A stretch of DNA of 5,872 bases from Planctomycetota bacterium (GTDB taxonomy: Bacteria; Planctomycetota; UBA1135; GCA-002686595), in contig WTJQ01000118.1 in NCBI GenBank assembly GCA_011524785.1, forward strand, positions 1 through 5,872. Direction: 5' to 3'. The translations under genes and the position numbers were made by a program. Of the stretch, positions 1 to 5,684 are shown piece after piece. The notes beneath the pieces were generated by a model. The model searched no databases. It saw nothing but the letters and a program-made list of their open reading frames with translations, and was not told the DNA's origin. The first letter of the stretch is position 1. The number at the start of each line of letters is the position of its first letter.

Positions 1-324
1 GTAGAGGTCGAGGGCGAGCTCCTCGCCGAGGCGCAGTCCCACGTGCGTCGGCTTGACCGAGACGTAGGCGTCGAGGCCAGCGTCCCGCACCCGGCGCGCT
101 GCGTCGGCGTAGGCGTCCACCACTTCGCGGGCCTCGGCCTCGTCGGCCACGTCCTCGCCGAGCACGTCGAGGACTCCGGCGAAGCCCTCCGCCTGGAAGC
201 CGCGGAGGGCGTCCAGCGCGCTGTCCAGCGTCTCACCCGCGATGTAGCGCGCCGAGAGCCGCCGCATGAGGGAGGTGGGGACCAGCGGCAGGGTCCGGAC
301 GACGGCTTGGTGGAGGAGTCCCAT
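1..324 (-). CDS. Proline dehydrogenase, N-terminal part (runs off the left edge)
   Basis: Flavin-dependent proline dehydrogenase, which oxidises L-proline to pyrroline-5-carboxylate in proline catabolism. The 108 visible codons read on the minus strand from ATG at 324-322 and stay open to base 1. Residues 22-34 (RLSARYIAGETLD) and 51-58 (VLDVLGED) match the N-terminal helices and first barrel strand of monofunctional bacterial enzymes such as the Thermus one, as I remember it. Residues 88-100 (VSVKPTHVGLRLG) match the strand carrying the conserved lysine (K91 here). The start near these helices, without a long N-terminal DNA-binding or aldehyde dehydrogenase arrangement, favours the roughly 300-residue monofunctional type over PutA. 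The catalytic C-terminal half and FAD site lie outside the window. It diverges from cutA across 60 bp. No Shine-Dalgarno sequence sits close to the ATG. Confidence 0.88.
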   Translation of the reverse strand, partial: MGLLHQAVVRTLPLVPTSLMRRLSARYIAGETLDSALDALRGFQAEGFAGVLDVLGEDVADEAEAREVVDAYADAARRVRDAGLDAYVSVKPTHVGLRLGEELALDLY

Positions 325-336
325 GGGCGCGTGCGT

Positions 337-342
337 ATCATA
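337..342 (-). promoter_or_regulatory. Possible -10 box for proline dehydrogenase (TATGAT)
   Basis: On the minus strand these bases read TATGAT, one mismatch from the sigma-70 -10 consensus. They are a conspicuous AT-rich hexamer in the very GC-rich divergent gap. A transcript starting about 7 bases downstream would begin only about 5 bases before the ATG at 324, so the mRNA would be nearly leaderless, in keeping with the absent Shine-Dalgarno sequence. The same bases shifted by one read TATCAT on the plus strand and could serve cutA. No convincing -35 box was found in either direction, so this is tentative. Confidence 0.3.
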
Positions 343-384
343 GCCCTCGCCTCGCCGGTCCCCAGCGGCCGCGGGCGCGGCGCC

Positions 385-744
385 ATGGGAGCCCACTCCG
401 AAGCCCTGCTGGTCCTCACGACCGCCCCCGACCTCGAGGTCGCCCGCCGTCTGGCGCGCACGCTGGTCGAGGCGCGGCTCGCGGCCTGCGCGAGCCTGAT
501 GCCCGGCCTCGAGTCCCACTACCGCTGGGAGGGGATCACGGAGAGCTCCAGCGAGGTCCAGCTCCTCCTCAAGACCACCCGGGAGCGGCTGCCCGATCTG
601 GAGGCGGCCCTCGGCGAGGCGCATCCCTACGAGGTCCCCGAGCTGCTCGCCCTCCCGGTCGTCGGGGGGGGAGGGGCCTACCTCGACTGGCTCCGCGAGA
701 GCGTCTCGGACGCCCGGGACACGCAAGCGGAGGGGGAGGCATGA
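385..744 (+). CDS. cutA: CutA family divalent-cation tolerance protein
   Basis: Small trimeric cytoplasmic protein of the CutA1 family (ferredoxin-like fold, PII-like trimer), historically linked to copper and other divalent-cation tolerance; its true role is unsettled. At 119 residues it is close to E. coli CutA (112). Diagnostic segments are the first strand with TTAPD (12-16), RLAACASLMPG (31-41), HYRWEG (45-50), EVQLLLKTT (57-65) and HPYEVPELLALPV (80-92), ending with YLDWL (99-103). The residue aligned with the metal-binding Cys16 of E. coli CutA is Thr12, while the cysteine in the AAC motif (C35) is kept. ATG 385 is chosen because it puts the first strand at the usual place. An in-frame GTG at 331 would add 18 unlike-family residues. 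No Shine-Dalgarno sequence precedes ATG 385. The stop overlaps the next start (ATGA, 741-744). Confidence 0.95.
   Translation: MGAHSEALLVLTTAPDLEVARRLARTLVEARLAACASLMPGLESHYRWEGITESSSEVQLLLKTTRERLPDLEAALGEAHPYEVPELLALPVVGGGGAYLDWLRESVSDARDTQAEGEA
729..733 (+). promoter_or_regulatory. Shine-Dalgarno sequence of the SLC13 permease
   Basis: GGAGG ends 7 bases before ATG 741, inside the last codons of cutA, within the purine run GGAGGGGGAGG. Together with the ATGA overlap it fixes the permease start and supports translational coupling to cutA. Confidence 0.8.
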
Positions 745-2297
745 CGGGGGAGGAGACCCCCTCCCGCTGGCGGCCCCTGGGGCTCGCCCTCGGGCCCCTG
801 CTGTTCCTGGTCGCGCTGCTGCTGCCCGGGCTCGACCCGATGCAGCGACGCGCGGCGGGCGTGACCCTCTGGACGGCGGCCTGGTGGATCACCGAGGCCC
901 TCCCGGTCGGCGCGGCGTCCCTGACCCCTGCCGTCCTGCTCCCGCTGACCGGCGTGATGGACGCTCGCGCGGTCGCGCCGCTCTACATGAGCGACCTGGT
1001 GATGCTCTTCCTCGGGGCGTTCATCGTCGCCCTCGGCCTGGAGCGCTGGGGCGTCCACCGGCGCATCGCCCTGCGTGTGCTCGGGCTGGCGGGGCCCGAT
1101 CCGCGCCGACAGGTGCTGGCCTTCATGGCGGCCGCGGCCGGGCTCTCGCTGTGGATCAACAACACGTCGACCACGCTCCTGATGCTGCCCATCGCCCTCG
1201 CAGTGCTCGACCGCCTGGGGACCGACGATGATGGGCAGCGGCGTCGTCTCTCCTTCGCCCTGCTGCTGGGCATCGCCTGGTCGGCCTCGGTGGGAGGCAT
1301 GGGCTCGCCGGTCGGCACGGCTCCGAACCAGCTCTACCTGGGACAGCTGGCGACGCTCTTCCCGGAGGCTCCGGAGGTGGGCTTCGCGAGCTGGATGCTG
1401 GCCTGGCTGCCGCTGGTCGTGCTCTGGGTCCCGCTGGCCTGGTGGCTGCTGACCCGCGTGCTCTTCCGGATCGAGGGGGCTGGACCGGACGGCTCCGCCG
1501 CGCGGGACGCTCTTCGCGCGGAGCAGCGGGCTCAAGGGCCGATGACTTCACCCCAGCGCCGGATGGCCTGGGTCTTCGCCCTGACCGCGCTCCTGTGGGT
1601 GACGCGCGCCGACGTCCGCCTGGGCTCCGTCGAGCTCCCCGGCTGGTGGCGGCTCGCCGCGGCGCTGCGAGGCGTTCCCGCCGAGCAGCTCTCCGACCAC
1701 GCGCGGGACATCACGGATGCCACCGTGGCCGTCGCCATGGCGCTCGTGTGCTTCCTGCTGCCGGCCCGCGGCCTGCGAGGCGAGCGCCTGATGGACTGGG
1801 ACGCGGCCAAGCGCCTGCCTTGGGAGGTGCTGCTCCTGCTGGGGGCGGGGTTCGTCCTCGCGGGTTCGTTCCGCGAGAGCGGCCTCGACCGTGCTCTGGG
1901 CGAGGCCCTGGGCCCGCTGCTGCAGGGACACTCGAGCTGGGTCGTCGTGGGCCTCGTGGCGCTCGCCGTGAGCTTCCTCACCGAGGTGACCTCCAACACC
2001 GCGACGACCGCCGTCCTGCTGCCCGTCATCGGTCAGGCCGCGGCGTCCGCCGGCCTCGATCCCCGGCTCGTGATGGTGCCGACCACCCTCGCGGCCAGTG
2101 CAGCGTTCATGCTCCCGGTCGCCACGCCGCCCAACGCCGTGGTGTTCTCCAGCGGCCGCGTCGGCGCTCCCGTCATGGCGCGCGCGGGCATCGTCCTGAA
2201 CGTCGTGACGGTGGTGCTCCTGACGGTGCTGTTCCAGCTCTGGGTCCGTGAGGCCTGGGGGATCGCGGAGGCGGCCCCGGCCTGGGCGCGCCCCTGA
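741..2297 (+). CDS. SLC13/DASS family sodium:anion symporter
   Basis: Inner-membrane secondary transporter of the divalent anion:sodium symporter family (VcINDY, SdcS, human NaDC/NaS/NaCT). Members move dicarboxylates, citrate or sulfate with Na+; which substrate applies here cannot be read from the sequence. The 518 residues form about 11-13 hydrophobic segments in two related halves. Half 1 has WWITEALPVGAASL (48-61), the hairpin motif WINNTSTTLLMLP (138-150) and GGMGSPVGTAPN (185-196). Half 2 has ITDATVA (324-330), WEVLLLLGAGFVLA (361-374), the second hairpin EVTSNTATTAVLLPV (415-429) and MLPVATPPNAVVFSSG (457-472). The second motif is canonical SNT (418-420), but the first reads NNT (140-142), replacing the usual serine. 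A polar stretch at about 243-273 is the expected cytoplasmic inter-half loop. The start overlaps the cutA stop and has a strong GGAGG. Length is usual for bacterial members. Confidence 0.93.
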   Translation: MTGEETPSRWRPLGLALGPLLFLVALLLPGLDPMQRRAAGVTLWTAAWWITEALPVGAASLTPAVLLPLTGVMDARAVAPLYMSDLVMLFLGAFIVALGLERWGVHRRIALRVLGLAGPDPRRQVLAFMAAAAGLSLWINNTSTTLLMLPIALAVLDRLGTDDDGQRRRLSFALLLGIAWSASVGGMGSPVGTAPNQLYLGQLATLFPEAPEVGFASWMLAWLPLVVLWVPLAWWLLTRVLFRIEGAGPDGSAARDALRAEQRAQGPMTSPQRRMAWVFALTALLWVTRADVRLGSVELPGWWRLAAALRGVPAEQLSDHARDITDATVAVAMALVCFLLPARGLRGERLMDWDAAKRLPWEVLLLLGAGFVLAGSFRESGLDRALGEALGPLLQGHSSWVVVGLVALAVSFLTEVTSNTATTAVLLPVIGQAAASAGLDPRLVMVPTTLAASAAFMLPVATPPNAVVFSSGRVGAPVMARAGIVLNVVTVVLLTVLFQLWVREAWGIAEAAPAWARP

Positions 2298-2412
2298 GGG
2301 TTCGCGAGGCCGAGGCCGAGAGGCTCCACGGGCGCGCCCGACCTCGGTCGAGGTCCCGCTCGGCGGGTCCCGGTCTCGACACGCCGGGGCCCCAGTTCCC
2401 ACACTCCTCACG
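2298..2412. other. GC-rich intergenic gap between the two gene clusters
   Basis: These 115 bases separate the permease stop from the lipoprotein start. They are open in the lipoprotein frame back to base 2248, but that reading is arginine-, proline- and glycine-rich and resembles no protein start, so I treat it as non-coding. The gap contains three adjacent inverted repeats (2329-2340, 2340-2355, 2355-2367) and GGGGCCCC at 2376-2383. There is no U-tract, no clear -10 box and no Shine-Dalgarno sequence before ATG 2413. It may hold an attenuator, a processing site or an undetected promoter for the downstream cluster. Confidence 0.5.
2329..2367. repeat. Cluster of three adjoining inverted repeats
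   Basis: Bases 2329-2340 are a perfect 12-bp palindrome (CGGGCGCGCCCG). Bases 2340-2355 form a 6-bp perfect stem, GACCTC and GAGGTC, around GGTC. Bases 2355-2367 form CCCGC-TCG-GCGGG. The elements adjoin or overlap by one base. Stem-loops in RNA after the permease stop (2297) are plausible, but no T-run follows, so a classical intrinsic terminator is not supported. In DNA this rich in G and C, short palindromes also arise often by chance. Confidence 0.4.
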
Positions 2413-3771
2413 ATGCAGCGTCGCGCCGCCCTCCTGCTCGCTCTGGCCGCCTGCGGCCCCCCCGAGCGTCCGGGGATCGCGCCGCGCCACGTGGTGCTGG
2501 TGACCGTCGAGGGGCTGCGCGCGGACCGCACCTCGGCCTGGATGCACCACCGGCCGACGACCTCGATCCCGGCCAGCGCTGCGGACCTCGCGGCTGGCCG
2601 CGCCTTCGGCTTCGACGATCTCGCAGCGGACGGCGTGCTCTTCGAGCAGGCGTTCACACCGAGTGGCGATCCCATGGCCGCGCTCCACGCGCTGTTCTCA
2701 GGGGACCGTGGCCTCGACGGGGAGCGTGCGGCTCCCGACCTGGCGCACCTCCTCGGCGAAGCCGGTCTGGAGACCCACGCCTGGGTCCACGCCACCGGGC
2801 CCCTTCCGGCGGGCCTGTTGGAGAGCTTCGACCACGCCGAGGCCTTCGAGTCGGACCTCGACGTCGTGCGGGCGATCCTGCCCTTCTACAAGCGCCGAGA
2901 CTGGGGCGATGGGGGGCGCGCGTTCCTCTGGATCCACCTCGCCGGGCCCACCTTCCCGTTCGAGCCAGGGACCGCCGTCCCCGACTTCCACGAGATGGAG
3001 AGCGGCGGCTCGGTCCGCACCGTCGACTGCGCGGCGCTCTACACGGACGGTTCGGGGCCCGACGGACTGGATGGCTCGCCGGAGGCGCGGGCGGCCGTGG
3101 ACTTCGATGAGGCCGTCGACCCGATCGCGCTGCAGCACGTGGCCGCCCTGTACGACGGCGAGGTCCACGAGCTGGCCCTGCACCTGTGGACCCTGATCGG
3201 CTTCTTCGCGTTCGAGACCAAGTCCGAGGCGCCCCTCGACGACGCGGTGGTGGCGGTGTGCGGGACCGGAGGGGTCGAGCTCGAGCGTTCCGGGACTCCG
3301 TGGGGGACCCGAGGCCTGCCCTTCGACTCCAGCCTGAGGGTGCCCCTGTTCCTTCGGCATCGAGACAGCTTGACCGGTCGGCGCGTGCTGGCCGAGCCCG
3401 TGGACCTCGCGGACGTGGCGCCGACCCTGCTCGAGTGGATGGAGGCGACGCCTTCCTCCGGCGAACGGGACGGCCGCTCCCTCCTGGCCCTCACGGACAG
3501 CTACCGCGAGCGCCCGTTCGAGCGACGTCCAGCCGTCGCCGAGCTCCCGGCGACCGACGGGCGCCGCGGAGCGCGCACCGCGCGCTCCGCCGACTGGCGC
3601 CTCGTTCGCTTCGATGACGGCGAGGAGCTCCTCTTCGATCGCCTGCGGGACCCGGACGAGCTGCGTCCCGTGGTCCTGGGCTCCCCCCGGACCGAGGAGG
3701 CCCTCGCCGAGCTGCGGGAGGCCCTCGAGCGGGCGACGTCCAGCGCGCCGGAGCCGGAGGGGGGGCCATGA
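2413..3771 (+). CDS. Sulfatase-fold lipoprotein, probably catalytically dead
   Basis: Predicted 452-residue lipoprotein of the sulfatase/alkaline phosphatase superfamily. Residues 1-14 have arginines, a hydrophobic core and lipobox LAAC, with C14 as the lipidated cysteine; this decides the start, although the signal is short and no Shine-Dalgarno sequence is seen. Sulfatase landmarks in order are HVVLVTVEGLRAD (26-38), RPTT (47-50), DLAADGVLFEQAFTPS (69-84), ALFSG (93-97), WIHLAGPTFPFEP (173-185), LYDGEV (246-251), FDSSLRVPLFLR (304-315), VDLADVAPTLLEWM (330-343) and a typical C-terminal LVRFDDGEELLFDRLRDPDEL (397-417). Expected active-site residues are replaced: metal Asp by E33, nucleophile Cys/Ser/Thr by P87, DPH by GPT (178-180), and DHG by GTG (284-286). 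About 16 extra residues follow RPTT. The reading frame is intact, so it looks like a maintained pseudoenzyme rather than a decaying gene. It overlaps the next gene by ATGA. Confidence 0.85.
   Translation: MQRRAALLLALAACGPPERPGIAPRHVVLVTVEGLRADRTSAWMHHRPTTSIPASAADLAAGRAFGFDDLAADGVLFEQAFTPSGDPMAALHALFSGDRGLDGERAAPDLAHLLGEAGLETHAWVHATGPLPAGLLESFDHAEAFESDLDVVRAILPFYKRRDWGDGGRAFLWIHLAGPTFPFEPGTAVPDFHEMESGGSVRTVDCAALYTDGSGPDGLDGSPEARAAVDFDEAVDPIALQHVAALYDGEVHELALHLWTLIGFFAFETKSEAPLDDAVVAVCGTGGVELERSGTPWGTRGLPFDSSLRVPLFLRHRDSLTGRRVLAEPVDLADVAPTLLEWMEATPSSGERDGRSLLALTDSYRERPFERRPAVAELPATDGRRGARTARSADWRLVRFDDGEELLFDRLRDPDELRPVVLGSPRTEEALAELREALERATSSAPEPEGGP
3756..3760 (+). promoter_or_regulatory. Shine-Dalgarno sequence of the 638-residue membrane protein
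   Basis: GGAGG ends 7 bases before ATG 3768, inside the last codons of the sulfatase-like gene. With the ATGA overlap at 3768-3771 it supports this start and coupled translation. Confidence 0.8.
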
Positions 3772-5684
3772 ACCTCCTGGCCCTGGCCGTCCTGCTGCTG
3801 CTCCCCGCGCTGCCGCTGGTCCGCCGCATCACCCCGGTCGAGCCCTCGCCCCTGAAGCTCGGCCTGTTCGGCGCGCTCCTCTCCCCGGCCTGGGTGCTCG
3901 CGGTGGAGCGGGTGGCGGATGCACTGCTGCCGTCGACCTGGGTCGTTCCTGCCTGCTGGATCGCGCTTGCGAGTGGGCTGCTGCTCGGAGGGCGTTCGCC
4001 TCGCAGGGCCCCGCTCGGCCGGGCGGCCTGGCTCGCCATCGGTATCGCCCTGCTCGCCGGCGTCGGACTGGCGGCCTGGCTCGTGCGGGGCGCAGCGCCT
4101 CGTACGGCTCACGACGGGCTCATGCGGACCCTGGGCGCGGCCCGGGTGTTGCTCGAGAGTGGCCGTGCCGAGGATCCGTGGCTGGCGGGTGCGCCCCTGG
4201 GCGTCGAGACCCTCCAGGTCCACGCGCTCGCAGCGCTGTCCCGCCTCTCGGGCGTCGGGGTCGCGGGCTGTGCGGTCGCCCTCGGCCTCTGGTCCATCGT
4301 GACGGCCCTCGTGACGATCCACCTCCACTCGGCAGTGCTCTGGCGCGACGGGCGCGCGGACCTCGCGGCCCCGCTCCTCGCGCTGGTCGGTGTGGGGGCC
4401 CTCGCGGGGTTCGGTCCTGGGTTCGACGTGAGCGGCGGCTGGGCCGTGGCTCTTGCGCGTGGCGTGGGCGGTGCTCCTGGAGAGGTCCTGCACTCCGGCA
4501 TGGTCTGGCTGCGCGGAGGTCCGACCCCCGTGGCGCTGGCTCTGGCCTGGGGCGGGCTGTACGCGGCGTCCCACGCACTGCGTCATGGCCACGCGCCCTG
4601 GCCCCTGCTCACGGGCGCCTGCCTCGCCCTTGCGGTGGCCTGGCTGCCAGCGATCGGGCTCACGGTCTCGGCTGCGGTGCTTCTCAGCGCTCTCTTGGCG
4701 GCGGACGCCGGCGCCCGTCGCCCGGGTAGCTGGGGCGCGCTGCTCCTTCCGCTGCTGCCGGCGGTGCTGTACGCGGGGCCGCTCGGCCTGGCCGGCGTTG
4801 CCGGGCGCGTCCTCACGCCGGAGCCGGGGCGGGCCTCCTGGCTGGCCTTCATGCCCCTGGTCGTGCTCGGTCTCGGGGCGAGCCTCCGGGCGCGGACGCT
4901 CCTCGGGCCGCGTGCGGACCTCCGGATCCTCCTCTTGCTCGCCGTGACGGCCGCGGTCCTCGCCCTGGCGACCGGCTCCTGGGTGGCCGCGGCCGGCGGC
5001 GATGCTGCAGGAGCCCAGGCAGCCGCGGTCGCGCCGCTCGCCGTCCTCGGAGCGGGCATGCTCGCACGCGGCGAATCGGAGGGCGCGAGATCGCGAGGGG
5101 CCGCCATCCTCGCGAGCGTCCTCGTCGGGGCGACCCTGGCTGGTGGCCTTCGGCACCTGTGGCTCTCCGCGCCGGTCCACGAGCGACTCGCCCGCACGCC
5201 CAGCGGGCTCGAGACCAGTGCTGGCCGGCTGACCCTCGCCCATGCGGACGAGCGTCAGCGGGCAGTCGAGCAGGCCCACACGCTTGCGTCGCGCTCGGCG
5301 GCCCTCGCGCTCCGCCTCACCGGCGATGAGGGCCGCGTTCCTCCCTCCCCGGGTCTCTCTCCGCGGGGCCTGGTCGTGGGCAGGGCACTCGTGGTCGATC
5401 CCCTGGCGCGCCAGGTCCTGATCGAGGAGTCCACCCAGCGGGCCGAGCGCCTCGGCGAGCTCCTCGCGGGGCGGCTGCGCCCCGGCATCGACGTGGCCTC
5501 CTGGCTCGGCGTTCCTGGCCGGGACGTGGTCGTCGTGGTGGATGACCTCGACCGCGAGCGCGCCCATCCCGGCCTCGACCCCGAGCTTCATCGCCAGCTC
5601 GATGAGCAGCTGCTCGGGCTCGGGCTCGAGCGGGCGGCGGAGAGCGGCAGCGCGGTGGCGTTCCTCTGGAGGGCGGCCGAGTGA
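3768..5684 (+). CDS. Multi-pass membrane protein, GT-C-like, function unknown
   Basis: I do not recognise a specific family for this 638-residue protein. It has roughly 12-13 hydrophobic segments, approximately at 1-18, 30-50, 57-74, 86-106, 163-190, 199-217, 253-270, 278-312 (probably two), 322-345, 358-372, 386-405, 417-433 and 444-462. A hydrophilic tail of about 170 residues follows. The first large loop (107-162) carries HDG at 115-117, then LGAARVLLESG, DPWLAGAPLG and VHALAALSRLSG. This order (acidic residue, helix, G-x-x-DP, P-x-G, then H leading into a membrane helix) resembles GT-C fold glycosyltransferases and related uncharacterised membrane proteins; that is inference from layout. 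The tail includes RDVVVVVDDLD (585-595) and ends with a short hydrophobic strand (AVAFLW, 629-634), as GT-C tails often do. It starts by overlap with the sulfatase-like lipoprotein and ends overlapping the next gene, so the three are probably co-translated. Confidence 0.85.
   Translation: MNLLALAVLLLLPALPLVRRITPVEPSPLKLGLFGALLSPAWVLAVERVADALLPSTWVVPACWIALASGLLLGGRSPRRAPLGRAAWLAIGIALLAGVGLAAWLVRGAAPRTAHDGLMRTLGAARVLLESGRAEDPWLAGAPLGVETLQVHALAALSRLSGVGVAGCAVALGLWSIVTALVTIHLHSAVLWRDGRADLAAPLLALVGVGALAGFGPGFDVSGGWAVALARGVGGAPGEVLHSGMVWLRGGPTPVALALAWGGLYAASHALRHGHAPWPLLTGACLALAVAWLPAIGLTVSAAVLLSALLAADAGARRPGSWGALLLPLLPAVLYAGPLGLAGVAGRVLTPEPGRASWLAFMPLVVLGLGASLRARTLLGPRADLRILLLLAVTAAVLALATGSWVAAAGGDAAGAQAAAVAPLAVLGAGMLARGESEGARSRGAAILASVLVGATLAGGLRHLWLSAPVHERLARTPSGLETSAGRLTLAHADERQRAVEQAHTLASRSAALALRLTGDEGRVPPSPGLSPRGLVVGRALVVDPLARQVLIEESTQRAERLGELLAGRLRPGIDVASWLGVPGRDVVVVVDDLDRERAHPGLDPELHRQLDEQLLGLGLERAAESGSAVAFLWRAAE
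5668..5672 (+). promoter_or_regulatory. Shine-Dalgarno sequence of the 3'-most gene
   Basis: GGAGG lies 8 bases before the GTG at 5681, inside the end of the membrane-protein gene. It is the main reason to accept a GTG start here. Confidence 0.7.

Noticed and set aside
43..384. N-terminal extension of CutA back to an ATG at 43
   Set aside because: It lies entirely opposite the proline dehydrogenase gene and adds 114 residues unlike any CutA. ATG 385 gives the family's normal length.
678..1535. Minus-strand open frame opposite the SLC13 gene (285 codons)
   Set aside because: The plus strand carries an unmistakable DASS transporter; the antisense product is arginine- and glutamine-rich with no domain pattern.
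2329..2367. Intrinsic terminator after the SLC13 gene
   Set aside because: Stems are present but short, and no T-run follows; at this base composition such stems are common by chance.
2248..2412. N-terminal extension of the sulfatase-like protein to an ATG at 2248
   Set aside because: The 55 extra residues are arginine/proline/glycine-rich, overlap the permease C-terminus, and would bury the lipoprotein signal peptide that begins at 2413.
741..3771. A sulfate-scavenging pathway (sulfatase plus SLC13 sulfate symporter)
   Set aside because: The sulfatase-like protein lacks the expected catalytic residues, the two genes are separated by a 115-bp gap, and nothing in the permease specifies sulfate as its substrate.
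3501..5591. Very long minus-strand open frame (696 codons) opposite the membrane protein
   Set aside because: Its composition is R/G/P/E/Q-rich low-complexity sequence, as expected when the complement of a GC-rich gene is read. The plus strand has hydrophobic periodicity, coupled starts and Shine-Dalgarno sites.
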